Source of the DNA: an uncultured Ruminococcus sp.
GTDB lineage: Bacteria > Bacillota > Clostridia > Oscillospirales > Acutalibacteraceae
Assembly: GCA_902785355.1 (NCBI GenBank)
Contig: CACZYF010000003.1
Span: forward strand, 1-64,000
Direction of reading: 5' to 3'
Length of the DNA: 64,000 nt
The notes beneath the pieces were generated by a model that saw only the letters and a program-made list of their open reading frames with translations, did no database searches and had not been told where the DNA came from. This document shows positions 8,884 through 17,091 of this stretch, one piece after another (position 1 is the stretch's first letter; each line of letters starts with the position of its first letter). The position numbers and the translations under genes were made by a program.

Positions 8884-9716
8884 AGCATCACCTCCCTGAG
8901 CATGGAAACGCAATCCTCCTCTGTAAGAGGCAGCCGTTCGAGGGGTACGCCGCAGGCGCGCAGCTTATGGCACAGCTCGGTCGCCTGAGGGACGTCGAGT
9001 CGATGCTTCTTCAACAGCTCCACCTGAGAAAAGACCTCTTCGGCGGTGCCGGAGGTGACGAAGCTGCCGCTGTCGACGACATAGACCGTATCGGCATGAA
9101 CAGCCTCATCCATATAATGAGTAATCATCACAATCGTGATGCCGTATTCTTTATTGAGCTTCTTGATGGTCGAGAGAACCTCTTCTCTGCCCTTGGGGTC
9201 GAGCATAGCGGTCGGCTCATCGAGCACGATACAGTCGGGTCTCATCGCGATGATGCCCGCGATGGCGACGCGCTGCTTCTGTCCGCCGCTGAGCTTGTAA
9301 GGCGCTTTGAGGCGATGATCGTACATATCGACCGCCTTGAGCGCTTCATCCACACGCACGCGGATCTCATCGGCGGGGATCCCGAGGTTTTCGGGTCCGA
9401 AGGCGACGTCCTCCTCGACGACGCTCGCGACAAGCTGATTGTCGGGATTCTGCAGCACCAGTCCGACCTTACTGCGAATATCATAGGTCAGACTCTCATC
9501 GGAAGTATCCATACCGTCGACGAATACCTTGCCCTTCTGCGGAACGAGCAGGGCGTTGAGGAGCTTCGCGATCGTGCTTTTGCCTGAGCCGTTATGTCCG
9601 AGCAGGGCGACAAATTCGCCTTTCTTTATCTCAAAGGATATATCATTCAGTACTTGCCGGCTGTTTTCTTCTTCAGCGTACTGAAAGCTCACGTTTTGTA
9701 CAGAAATAAATTCCAT
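8880..9716 (-). CDS. ecfA1: ECF transporter ATPase EcfA1
   Basis: A 278-residue ABC ATPase: Walker A GHNGSGKS, Q-loop 'VLQNPDNQLV', signature LSGGQKQR, Walker B 'CIVLDEPTAMLDP', switch His in 'VMITHYMDEAV'. First of the tightly overlapping ecfA1-ecfA2-ecfT-truA set. The start at 9716 follows TTTGGAGAG. It lies 23 bases after the methyltransferase-like gene and may share its transcript. Confidence 0.93.
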   Translation of the reverse strand: MEFISVQNVSFQYAEEENSRQVLNDISFEIKKGEFVALLGHNGSGKSTIAKLLNALLVPQKGKVFVDGMDTSDESLTYDIRSKVGLVLQNPDNQLVASVVEEDVAFGPENLGIPADEIRVRVDEALKAVDMYDHRLKAPYKLSGGQKQRVAIAGIIAMRPDCIVLDEPTAMLDPKGREEVLSTIKKLNKEYGITIVMITHYMDEAVHADTVYVVDSGSFVTSGTAEEVFSQVELLKKHRLDVPQATELCHKLRACGVPLERLPLTEEDCVSMLREVML

Positions 9717-9739
9717 ATACTCTCCAAATTAACGGCGCG

Positions 9740-10603
9740 TCATCTGCGCCAGATTGCGGTCGAGCCGCACGGGAGGGTCAGCCCCGTATCGGTCACAGAC
9801 AGCCCGATCTCATCGGAGCTGACCTCGCCGCCGAAGCGGCTCTTGATGACCGTACCCAGGATGTATTCCATCACCGAGGGCGACAGCCCCGTGGTGTAGG
9901 AGTTAAGGATCACAAACTTTGCGTCATCAGATAAAACATCTGCGCATAATTCGATAAAAGAATATAGCTGTTCTTCCAGCTTCCATATCTCGCCGGAAGG
10001 TCCTCTGCCGTATGACGGAGGATCGAGGATGATCCCGTCGTAAAAACGGCCTCTGCGAATCTCTCGGGCAACAAACTTGCCGCAATCGTCCACGATCCAG
10101 CGGACAGGCTTATCGATCACGCCGGAGGAAGCGGCGTTTTCCTTCGCCCATGCGACCATACCCTTGGACGCGTCGACATGACAGACCTTCGCGCCTGCTT
10201 TAAGGGCTGATATCGTCGCACAGCCGGTGTAGCCGAAGAGGTTCAACACGTTCAGCTGTCTGTCGCTGCCGCGAATAATATCACAGGCAAAATCCCAGTT
10301 GACCGCCTGCTCCGGAAAGATACCGGTATGCTTGAAGCCCATCGGCTTAACGTTAAAGACCAGATCGCGGTACTTTATTTGCCATGAATCGGGGATTCTC
10401 TTATATACCTGCCACTTTCCGCCGCCTGTATTCGAACGGTGGTAACGGGCATGTGCATTGTGCCAAAGCGGATTTTTTCGCTCGGTGTTCCAGATGACCT
10501 GCGGGTCGGGACGGATCAGGATGATATCGCCCCAGCGCTCGAGTCGCTCGCCCGAGGAGGAATCGATGAGCTCATAATCACGCCAAAAATCAGATTTTCT
10601 CAT
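9740..10603 (-). CDS. Class I SAM-dependent methyltransferase (RlmI-like)
   Basis: A 287-residue methyltransferase. The SAM-binding 'VLNLFGYTGCATISALKAGAKVCHVDASKG' strand-loop and the catalytic-site 'GIILDPPSYGRGP' resemble the RlmI/RlmK group of 23S rRNA cytosine/guanine methyltransferases. The N-terminal PUA domain of RlmI is absent, so the substrate is uncertain. No strong Shine-Dalgarno site precedes the ATG. It is the first gene of the run leading into the ECF operon. Confidence 0.75.
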   Translation of the reverse strand: MRKSDFWRDYELIDSSSGERLERWGDIILIRPDPQVIWNTERKNPLWHNAHARYHRSNTGGGKWQVYKRIPDSWQIKYRDLVFNVKPMGFKHTGIFPEQAVNWDFACDIIRGSDRQLNVLNLFGYTGCATISALKAGAKVCHVDASKGMVAWAKENAASSGVIDKPVRWIVDDCGKFVAREIRRGRFYDGIILDPPSYGRGPSGEIWKLEEQLYSFIELCADVLSDDAKFVILNSYTTGLSPSVMEYILGTVIKSRFGGEVSSDEIGLSVTDTGLTLPCGSTAIWRR

Positions 10604-10683
10604 ATTATTTCACACTATTAAATAGACTATCAGTCGGGATTATCGCGGTAAGATACACACACTATCCCTCATGATGACTTTTA

Positions 10684-11748
10684 TCAGTCAAACAGACTGC
10701 CCTGAGCCGCGGCGGTATTTGCGGGCACCTTATAGCCGAGGTGTTCGTAAGCGGCCGCGGTAACGCATCTGCCGCGCGGGGTACGGGACAAGAAGCCGAT
10801 CTGCATGAGGTACGGCTCGTAAACGTCCTCGATGGTAACCGCCTCTTCACCGATCGCCGCGGCGAGGGTCTCCAGTCCGACGGGACCTCCGCGATAATAC
10901 TTGATCATCGCTTCAAGCATCCGGCGGTCGTTCTGATCAAGACCGAGCTCGTCGATCTCCAGACGGTCGAGCGCTGTCTGCGCAACCTCAACGGTTATTA
11001 CGCCGTCCGAGATGACCTCGGAGAAGTCGCGGACACGCTTCAAGAGGCGGTTCGCGATTCGCGGCGTACCGCGCGAACGTGACGCAAGCTCCAAAGCGCC
11101 GTCCTCATCGATCTTGATACCGAGGATATTCGCCGAGCGGGTGATGATCTGCGCAAGTTCCTCAGGCGTGTACATTTCAAGACGTAATACTACGCCGAAA
11201 CGGTCGCGCAGAGGGGCTGTCAGCTGACCCGCGCGGGTAGTAGCGCCGACGAGCGTGAAACGCGGCAGCGGCAAATGATAGGAAGCCGCCATCTGACCCT
11301 TACCCGTGATGATATCGATCGCGAAGTCCTCCATCGAGGGATAGAGGATCTCCTCTACCGAACGCGACAAGCGGTGGATCTCGTCGATAAACAGCACGTC
11401 GCCGGGATTGAGGTTGGTGAGCAGCGCCGCGAGATCGCCGGGCTTTTCGATCGCCGGACCGGAGGTGATACGGATATTCACGCCCATCTCGTTGGCGATG
11501 ATGCCCGAGAGAGTGGTTTTGCCGAGTCCGGGAGGGCCGTACAGCAGAACGTGGTCGAGGGACTCGCCGCGCTTCTTCGCCGCTTCAATGAAAATTTTCA
11601 GGTTCTCCTTCGCCTTGTCCTGACCGATGTACTCGTCCAGCGTCTTGGGACGCAGGGGGTTATCGGAGTCAAGCGCGTCGGAGGGTATCTCGGAGGTATC
11701 CATGATACGATCCTCGAAATCCATTTCAAAATCAGTATTATAATCCAT
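10684..11748 (-). CDS. ruvB: Holliday junction branch migration helicase RuvB
   Basis: A 354-residue AAA+ motor. Walker A '[12 protein letters not shown]', Walker B '[11 protein letters not shown]', sensor 'LVGATTRAG' and the C-terminal winged helix ('[15 protein letters not shown]', '[17 protein letters not shown]') are all present. It drives branch migration with RuvA before RuvC resolves the junction. It is the last gene of ruvC-ruvA-ruvB; a dispersed repeat lies between ruvA and ruvB. Confidence 0.96.
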   Translation of the reverse strand: MDYNTDFEMDFEDRIMDTSEIPSDALDSDNPLRPKTLDEYIGQDKAKENLKIFIEAAKKRGESLDHVLLYGPPGLGKTTLSGIIANEMGVNIRITSGPAIEKPGDLAALLTNLNPGDVLFIDEIHRLSRSVEEILYPSMEDFAIDIITGKGQMAASYHLPLPRFTLVGATTRAGQLTAPLRDRFGVVLRLEMYTPEELAQIITRSANILGIKIDEDGALELASRSRGTPRIANRLLKRVRDFSEVISDGVITVEVAQTALDRLEIDELGLDQNDRRMLEAMIKYYRGGPVGLETLAAAIGEEAVTIEDVYEPYLMQIGFLSRTPRGRCVTAAAYEHLGYKVPANTAAAQGSLFD

Positions 11749-11780
11749 TCAGAATTGTCCTTTATTCAATAATCGTTTAG

Positions 11781-11813
11781 CATTGCCGCAGCTCTGACGT
11801 GCTTCGCAACGAC
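11781..11813. repeat. Dispersed imperfect-palindrome repeat, copy 1
   Basis: Contains 'ATTGCCGCAGC' and 'GCTTCGCAACGAC', the two arms of a short hairpin repeat found in four other places here (27578, 27648 partial, 34805, 44513). It sits in the 73-bp ruvA-ruvB gap. The inner arms differ between copies. Confidence 0.6.
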
Positions 11814-11821
11814 ATTTATAA

Positions 11822-12415
11822 TCAAGCCATCTGTTTCAAGGTCGCCGCGATCATCGCTTCGACCGACATGTTCGGATCGAGCCGAGAGAGGATCGGAGTC
11901 ACGTCGGCGGCGGAATAGCCGAGCACCGCAAGCGCCGCGACTGCCTTCGGTATGTTGCCTGTATCGGCGATCACCGTACCCTTGCTGCCGGGATCAAAGC
12001 CTTCTGTTGTCGCGACGGACCGGATCTTGTCCTTGAGCTCAAGGACGATACGCTGAGCAAGCTTGGGGCCGACGCCCGAGGCGCGGGTCAAAGTCTTGCT
12101 GTCGCCGGCGGAAACCGCCATCGCGATCTGCTCGGAACTTAGCTCTGAAAGGATCGCCAGCGCGACCTTAGGGCCTACTCCGGTAATTCCGATCAACAGC
12201 TTGAAGGTAGAAAGCTCGCCCTTACTCGCAAAGCCGAAGAGCTCCATCGCGTCCTCGCGGACATTCATATAAGTGTACAGCATGACCTCGCTGTTCAGCT
12301 TCAGGGTCTTCTGGGTCGAGATAGAGGTCTGCACACGATAGCCGACTCCCCCGCACTCGACAACGGCGATACCCGCGTCCATCAAGATCAGCGTTCCGCG
12401 AACGGAATATATCAT
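11822..12415 (-). CDS. ruvA: Holliday junction DNA-binding protein RuvA
   Basis: A 197-residue protein that forms tetramers on four-way junctions and recruits RuvB. The N-terminal OB fold starts 'MIYSVRGTLI'. Two helix-hairpin-helix motifs follow ('LIGITGVGPKVALAIL', 'ASGVGPKLAQRIVLEL'), and a C-terminal RuvB-binding domain ends 'MIAATLKQMA'. The start codon overlaps the ruvC stop by one base (TAATG). Confidence 0.96.
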   Translation of the reverse strand: MIYSVRGTLILMDAGIAVVECGGVGYRVQTSISTQKTLKLNSEVMLYTYMNVREDAMELFGFASKGELSTFKLLIGITGVGPKVALAILSELSSEQIAMAVSAGDSKTLTRASGVGPKLAQRIVLELKDKIRSVATTEGFDPGSKGTVIADTGNIPKAVAALAVLGYSAADVTPILSRLDPNMSVEAMIAATLKQMA

Positions 12416-12924
12416 TACTTAATCCCTCGTTTCATCATATAATCACGCAGTCCGGTACCCGCCGCCTGAGTATGCGTGATGGCAATCGCCAGCGCGTCGG
12501 CGGTATCGTCGGGCTTGGGGACTTCTTTCAGATGGAGCAGCCTGCGAGTCATCTCCATCACCTGCGGCTTGAGCGCCTTACCGTAGCCGGTGACGGCGGT
12601 CTTGACCTGCAGAGGCGTGTACTCATACACGGGAACCCCCGCCTGCTGAGCGGCGAGCAGAATCACGCCGCGCGCCTCCGCGACATAGATAGCGGTAGTC
12701 GTGTTGGTGTTGAAATAGAGCTTCTCGATCGAAACCGCGTCAGGCTTGCTGTGCTGCAGCAGCTCGACGGTATCATCGTAGATCTGCTTGAGTCGAAGGT
12801 TAAAATCAGTATGCGCCTCGGTCGTGATCGCACCGAAGGCGACAGGTCGGAAGGTCACGCCTTTATATTCAATTACGCCCCATCCGACGATCGCGTAGCC
12901 GGGATCGATTCCGAGAATAATCAA
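12415..12924 (-). CDS. ruvC: Holliday junction resolvase RuvC
   Basis: A 169-residue endonuclease that cuts Holliday junctions. The catalytic Asp is in 'IILGIDPGYAIVGWG' (D7), with further acidic residues in 'SIEKLYF' and the C-terminal 'KPDDTADALAIAITH'. The open frame runs back to 13008, but family proteins begin just before 'IILGIDPG'. A TTG at 12924 with AAGGAG upstream gives that start. A strong promoter lies about 60 bp further up. Confidence 0.93.
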   Translation of the reverse strand: MIILGIDPGYAIVGWGVIEYKGVTFRPVAFGAITTEAHTDFNLRLKQIYDDTVELLQHSKPDAVSIEKLYFNTNTTTAIYVAEARGVILLAAQQAGVPVYEYTPLQVKTAVTGYGKALKPQVMEMTRRLLHLKEVPKPDDTADALAIAITHTQAAGTGLRDYMMKRGIK

Positions 12925-12979
12925 GCTGTATTTCTCCTTATAACGCAAAATAGTACTTTTACGCACATTATGACAGTTT

Positions 12980-13008
12980 ATTATAGCATACTTCATAACA
13001 CCGTGCAA
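12980..13008 (-). promoter_or_regulatory. Promoter of ruvCAB
   Basis: Minus strand TTGCAC (13003-13008), 17-bp spacer, TATAAT (12980-12985). It lies just past the terminator of the FNT gene, so ruvCAB has its own transcript. I see no LexA-type box (GAAC-N4-GTTC) over it. Confidence 0.75.
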
Positions 13009-13012
13009 CCAA

Positions 13013-13046
13013 AAAAGAAAAAAAGTCGCAATAAACTGCGACTTTC
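13013..13046 (-). terminator. Terminator after the FNT transporter gene
   Basis: Minus-strand stem AAAGTCGCA/TGCGACTTT with a 6-base loop and a long T-rich tail. Confidence 0.85.
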
Positions 13047-13073
13047 TTGTGGATGATTCTTTATTCAGTTTGA

Positions 13074-13709
13074 CTATTTTGCGACGGCCTTTCTGACGGT
13101 ATGGAACACTACCGCCCCGACCAGATTACCGAGGGTGACGAGCAGAATGTAAACGATACCTTTTCCGCTGTAGAGCATGTTGGAAGCGGCAAAGTAAAAC
13201 ATATCCGCGATACTGTGCTCAAATCCGCAGAGGATGAATGCGGGAACACAGGTAAAGACCAGGAGATATTTGTGAATGGGCGTCTTGTCACTGTCGCTTT
13301 TGAAGTTATCGACCGCGATATAGACGAGGATTCCGCACAACGCGCCGAGGATGATCGTCTGCCACGGGGCTTGTCCGAGCTTCGCTTCACACAGCGTCAC
13401 CGCAACATCATGAAGATTCGGCTTTGCCGCGCCGACGGCAACACCCATCAGCATACAGCCGAGGATATTTCCGATCCAGATTATCAGAAGGTAAGGGATA
13501 TATTTCAAAGGTTTATTCTCTAAGAGATACGCCGATTTACCCGTGAACAGCAGAAAACCGAACATCAGAATGACGGTCAGTCCAAGTGAAAACAGGAAAG
13601 CACCGAGAGGCGCTTTCTCAACCGCGACGCACGCGAGATATACGCCGCCGCCGAATGAGATCATGATACCCGCCATCACAGCGGAAAAGAGATTTTTTAC
13701 AAACGTCAT
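13074..13709 (-). CDS. Formate/nitrite transporter (FNT) family channel
   Basis: A 211-residue protein with six membrane helices, shorter than FocA (about 280). 'ILCGFEHSIADMFYF' carries the conserved central His of FNT pentameric channels. Substrate may be formate, nitrite or hydrosulfide; none can be chosen from sequence, though formate fits a fermenter. The start follows GAGGGTTAAAA and lies two bases after the lipoprotein gene stop, so these two are coupled. Confidence 0.85.
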   Translation of the reverse strand: MTFVKNLFSAVMAGIMISFGGGVYLACVAVEKAPLGAFLFSLGLTVILMFGFLLFTGKSAYLLENKPLKYIPYLLIIWIGNILGCMLMGVAVGAAKPNLHDVAVTLCEAKLGQAPWQTIILGALCGILVYIAVDNFKSDSDKTPIHKYLLVFTCVPAFILCGFEHSIADMFYFAASNMLYSGKGIVYILLVTLGNLVGAVVFHTVRKAVAK

Positions 13710-13711
13710 TT

Positions 13712-14071
13712 TTAACCCTCCGTTATCTTTTGCAGCGTGATCGCGCTGCCGTTGCTGCTCAGCTCGATCCTGTCGCCGTACAGCCGATAGCCGAACCGAT
13801 AATCCGAGCCTGTCGAACGGTCGCAGATCAGGAGTGAATCATCCGTGACGGCATAGATCCCGCGGATCGTCAGCTCCGCTCCCCCTGAGCTGACGGACAG
13901 ACAGCCATCGTCACCGTCAAAGGACAGATCAGCTGTTTTTCCGTTCTCTTCCTCACAGCGCCAGTGATACAGCGTGAGTTCATCGGCAGAATTGCGGATC
14001 ACCGGCGTACACGCGACAAGCGTGAACATACACAGGATCAAAACCGAAATCAAAAAAAGCTTACCGCGCAT
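13712..14071 (-). CDS. Small lipoprotein, function unknown
   Basis: About 119 residues with a lipoprotein signal peptide ending in the lipobox 'LVAC'. The mature part is beta-rich and acidic ('YHWRCEEENGKTADLSF', 'YGDRIELSSNG'), like small META/lipocalin-type lipoproteins, but I do not recognise the family. Three in-frame starts exist (14080 GTG, 14077 ATG, 14071 ATG); the last is preceded by GGTGATGG and chosen. Two bases separate it from the FNT gene. Confidence 0.6.
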   Translation of the reverse strand: MRGKLFLISVLILCMFTLVACTPVIRNSADELTLYHWRCEEENGKTADLSFDGDDGCLSVSSGGAELTIRGIYAVTDDSLLICDRSTGSDYRFGYRLYGDRIELSSNGSAITLQKITEG

Positions 14072-14116
14072 AACCATCACCCGATCCAGTTTATGCGCGG
14101 CGTAAAAGCATTATGA

Positions 14117-14578
14117 TTATGAGTTGCGTTCCCTCATGCGGGTCGCCTGAAAGCCCTGGGTCGTCATGAACATGCAGACAAGGTTGATGATCAGCGTGAC
14201 CAGCGCTCCGAAGCCGAGGCTGCCGCCGATACCGAAGGTGATCACGATCGCGCAGATCATACAGCATGAGCCGCTAACGATCCACTTGATCTTCGACTTT
14301 CTGTCAAGCAGGCAGAAGAAGAAGCAAACAAGCGGGAAAACGACCAGGATTCCGCCCATGATCGCCAGAGCGATATCGCCCTTCTGTGTGTAGCCGTCGG
14401 GCTGGACAAGCAGATTGAACGCCGTAACGGAGGCAAGCTTGCCGTTCTCGGCATGCCCCTGTACAAAGGGGAAGGTCGTGACAAAGGTCTGGATAAAATA
14501 CATGACTACTAAAAACCAGCGGATATGTTTCTCGGATTTAGACTCGATATTCGTCTCTACCGATACCAATTTCGACAT
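14117..14578 (-). CDS. Small integral membrane protein, unknown
   Basis: 153 residues with about four hydrophobic segments ('WFLVVMYFIQTFVTTFPFV', 'LAIMGGILVVFPLVCFFFCL', 'IVSGSCCMICAIVITFGIG', 'FGALVTLIINLVCMFMTT'). The start follows GAGGTGCATT. No family recognised. It is the first gene of the short run lipoprotein-FNT. The 250 bp between it and the amylase gene hold only the amylase promoter. Confidence 0.6.
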   Translation of the reverse strand: MSKLVSVETNIESKSEKHIRWFLVVMYFIQTFVTTFPFVQGHAENGKLASVTAFNLLVQPDGYTQKGDIALAIMGGILVVFPLVCFFFCLLDRKSKIKWIVSGSCCMICAIVITFGIGGSLGFGALVTLIINLVCMFMTTQGFQATRMRERNS

Positions 14579-14771
14579 AATGCACCTCGATTACTTTGAT
14601 ACTGTCAGTTATTTTATCACAACTCGGCGAACAATTCAACCGGTTTTAGAAAAAGATGATAATCCGTTCGCTCTGAGCGGCAGGTGTATCCGATTGATAT
14701 GCCCTGCCCTCGCTCCGCGACTCCTCCCCTCTCAGGGACTGTAATCCATAAAATGATGAATAATTTGTGAA

Positions 14772-14799
14772 TTGACATTCCGAAAAAAGGTGTTATACT
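14772..14799 (+). promoter_or_regulatory. Promoter of the GH13-DUF1653 gene
   Basis: TTGACA (14772-14777), 16-bp spacer, TATACT (14794-14799). The gene starts about 30 bases downstream after AAAGGAGGTC. No CcpA-type catabolite box is evident in the short leader. Confidence 0.75.
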
Positions 14800-14830
14800 C
14801 TTAGGAGATTCCAATAAAGGAGGTCATACG

Positions 14831-16477
14831 ATGCATTGGATTCACGACGCAGTTATGTATAACATTTACCCGCTCGGCTTCTGCGGAGCGCCAAAGGAAA
14901 ACGACTTTCAGCTGACCTATCGGCTGGACAAGATCTATGACTTTATCCCCCATTTCAAGAAAATGGGCGTAAATACGATCGTTTTTAACCCCGTATTCGA
15001 GAGCACCAGACACGGCTACGATACCATCGACTACCGCAAAATCGACAGCCGACTGGGTGACAACGAAAGCTTCAAGAAGATCTGCGATACCTTACATCAG
15101 AACGGCATCCGCGTCATCCTCGACGGCGTATTCAACCACGTCGGCCGCGACTTCTTCGCCTTTAAAGATATTCAGGAGCACGGGATGGGCTCACCCTATA
15201 CCTCGTGGTTTCAAAACATCCGCTTCGATCAGCAGAGTCCCTACGGCGATCACTTCAGCTATGAGGGCTGGGCGGGCTTCTACGATCTGGTCAAGCTGAA
15301 TTTACAGAATAACGACGTCGTTGAGCATCTGCTGGACGCTGTCCGCTACTGGATCAATGAGTTCGGTATAGACGGATTAAGGCTCGACGCCGCAAACGTC
15401 ATGGACGTCAACTTCTTCAAGCGGCTGAAATGGACGTGCAGAGAATTAAAGCCGGACTTCTGGATGTACGGCGAGATCGTCGGCGGCGACTATAACCGTA
15501 TCGCCAACAATGAAATGCTCGATTCCGTCACGAACTATGAGATCTACAAAGGTCTTTACTCCTGTCACAACGACCGCAACTACTTTGAGTTTGCTCACTC
15601 CATCGATCGGCAGTGCGGTGACTGGGGCATGTACAAAAATCTGTATATGTATAACTTTGCCGATAATCACGACGTCACAAGACTCGCGAGCATCATTCGG
15701 GACAAAGCGCTGCTGAAAAATGTGTACACCATGCTCTATACGATGCCCGGCGTGCCGTCCGTTTACTACGGCAGTGAATTCGGTATGGAGGGTCGCAAGC
15801 AGCAGCACTCCGACGATGATCTGCGCCGCGAGTTGAACCTCAACGCCTTGGAAAACCCCGACTACAGCCTCTTTGAGCACATCTGCAAGCTCGGCAGGCT
15901 CAAGCACGCGCTGGACGCACTGCACACCGGTAAGTATAAAAACGAGCTGATCCAGCTCGAGTACATGTGCTTCTCGATGAAGTCGGACTCTCAGAAGCTG
16001 TACGTCATGCTTAACCAGAGCGGCGAATATCGAAAAATCGGCATCAACACCGGCTTCAACGGCGTGCTGACCGATGTGCTGAACGATAATCAGCAGTATG
16101 GCTGCAACGGGTGGTTCGAGATCGACATACCGCCGATGAGCTCGATGATACTCGTCGAGAACGACGGTTCCTTCCGTGTGGATATGAGCTTTGAGGAGGC
16201 TTCTCCCGTTCCCCGCCCCGAGCATGAACCGGTTGAGCAGACAAAAGCAGAGCCGGAGCTTGTCCCCGAGGAGATTGTGAAGGGTAAATACAGACACTTC
16301 AAGGGCAACGAGTACGAGGTCATCGACTTCGCGAAGGACAGCGAAACGACCGAGACCATGGTCATCTATCGCGCACTGTACGGCGATCACGGGTTGTGGG
16401 TCCGCCCCTACAAGATGTTCCAGGAGATCATCGAACGCGACGGTAAAAAGATGCGCCGATTCGAAAAGATCGACTAA
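14831..16477 (+). CDS. Intracellular GH13 alpha-glucan hydrolase fused to a DUF1653 domain
   Basis: 548 residues without a signal peptide. The (beta/alpha)8 barrel fills about residues 1-385. It has 'DGVFNHVG', the nucleophile Asp186 in 'GLRLDAAN', the acid/base Glu215 in 'MYGEIVGG' and Asp281 in 'FADNHDVT', so the full GH13 catalytic set is present. A beta domain follows. After a Pro/Glu-rich linker (about 450-475) comes a domain starting 'GKYRHFKGNEYEVIDF' and including 'VIYRALYGDHGLWVRP', which matches DUF1653, usually a stand-alone protein of about 70 residues. The likely role is cleavage of imported maltodextrin; exact specificity is unknown. Confidence 0.88.
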   Translation: MHWIHDAVMYNIYPLGFCGAPKENDFQLTYRLDKIYDFIPHFKKMGVNTIVFNPVFESTRHGYDTIDYRKIDSRLGDNESFKKICDTLHQNGIRVILDGVFNHVGRDFFAFKDIQEHGMGSPYTSWFQNIRFDQQSPYGDHFSYEGWAGFYDLVKLNLQNNDVVEHLLDAVRYWINEFGIDGLRLDAANVMDVNFFKRLKWTCRELKPDFWMYGEIVGGDYNRIANNEMLDSVTNYEIYKGLYSCHNDRNYFEFAHSIDRQCGDWGMYKNLYMYNFADNHDVTRLASIIRDKALLKNVYTMLYTMPGVPSVYYGSEFGMEGRKQQHSDDDLRRELNLNALENPDYSLFEHICKLGRLKHALDALHTGKYKNELIQLEYMCFSMKSDSQKLYVMLNQSGEYRKIGINTGFNGVLTDVLNDNQQYGCNGWFEIDIPPMSSMILVENDGSFRVDMSFEEASPVPRPEHEPVEQTKAEPELVPEEIVKGKYRHFKGNEYEVIDFAKDSETTETMVIYRALYGDHGLWVRPYKMFQEIIERDGKKMRRFEKID

Positions 16478-16503
16478 GTAAACGTGTGATTTATCAATAA
16501 ATT

Positions 16504-16535
16504 CACCCGACGGAATTCCCGCCGGGTGTTTTTCA
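16504..16535 (+). terminator. Terminator after the GH13 gene
   Basis: A 10-bp stem with one mismatch (CACCCGACGG/CCGCCGGGTG) followed by T5. It also separates the convergent GtrA-like gene. Confidence 0.8.
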
Positions 16536-16539
16536 TGAA

Positions 16540-17013
16540 TTATTCGTTTTTCATGCTGTCTTCAAGATTCTTTTTGGACCTTTTGTATTCCTTCTCAATG
16601 TATTTGGGATCGTTATCGACCTGCTTGCCGTAAACCACAAAGCGGGTGAACAGAAACTCGGTGACAAAGTTCAGAATCATATTCAAAGCTGTCGCAAAGA
16701 CACTGTACCAGCCGAGCGTCGCCGTCAAATAATGCTCGAACCATGTTGAGAGCGGAGTAAAAACGCAGTAATAGCCGGCAACCTTCGCCATTGCAACGGG
16801 GATATTGGCTACGGAATGAAAGGTAACCTTTCGATTGATAGTAAAGTTATATACCACGGATACAACCAGAGCGATCAGGTAAGTCGCCCACTTCGGCAGC
16901 GGCGTTACGGCGTTCAACAGTTCGGACAGCGACAGCTCTATGACGCCCGCCGAAATAGACAGCAGCGTAAACTTAACGGATCGGATCAGTTCCTTCTTTT
17001 TATTATCATTCAT
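16540..17013 (-). CDS. GtrA-family membrane protein
   Basis: 157 residues, four membrane helices, with the GtrA pattern 'LIALVVSVVYNFTINRKVTF' and 'TEFLFTRFVVYGKQ'. GtrA proteins are thought to help translocate lipid-linked sugars used to decorate surface polymers. The charged C-terminal tail (KRSKKNLEDS) is cytoplasmic by prediction. It lies after the LCP gene on the same strand, but a terminator hairpin at 17036-17073 separates the two. Confidence 0.85.
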   Translation of the reverse strand: MNDNKKKELIRSVKFTLLSISAGVIELSLSELLNAVTPLPKWATYLIALVVSVVYNFTINRKVTFHSVANIPVAMAKVAGYYCVFTPLSTWFEHYLTATLGWYSVFATALNMILNFVTEFLFTRFVVYGKQVDNDPKYIEKEYKRSKKNLEDSMKNE

Positions 17014-17035
17014 AAGCTAACCTCATATCTTTTGT

Positions 17036-17073
17036 TTAAAAAAGCGGAAGCTCTGTCCGAGTTTCCGCTTTTA
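17036..17073 (-). terminator. Terminator after the LCP gene
   Basis: Minus-strand stem AAAGCGGAA/TTCCGCTTT with a 13-base loop and a T run, 20 bp after the LCP stop. Confidence 0.8.
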
Positions 17074-17091
17074 AAAGGCTTTCAGGGTCGG

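Noticed and set aside
12925..13008. Longer RuvC starting at 13008
   Set aside because: It would begin inside the promoter region; RuvC proteins start just before IILGIDPG.
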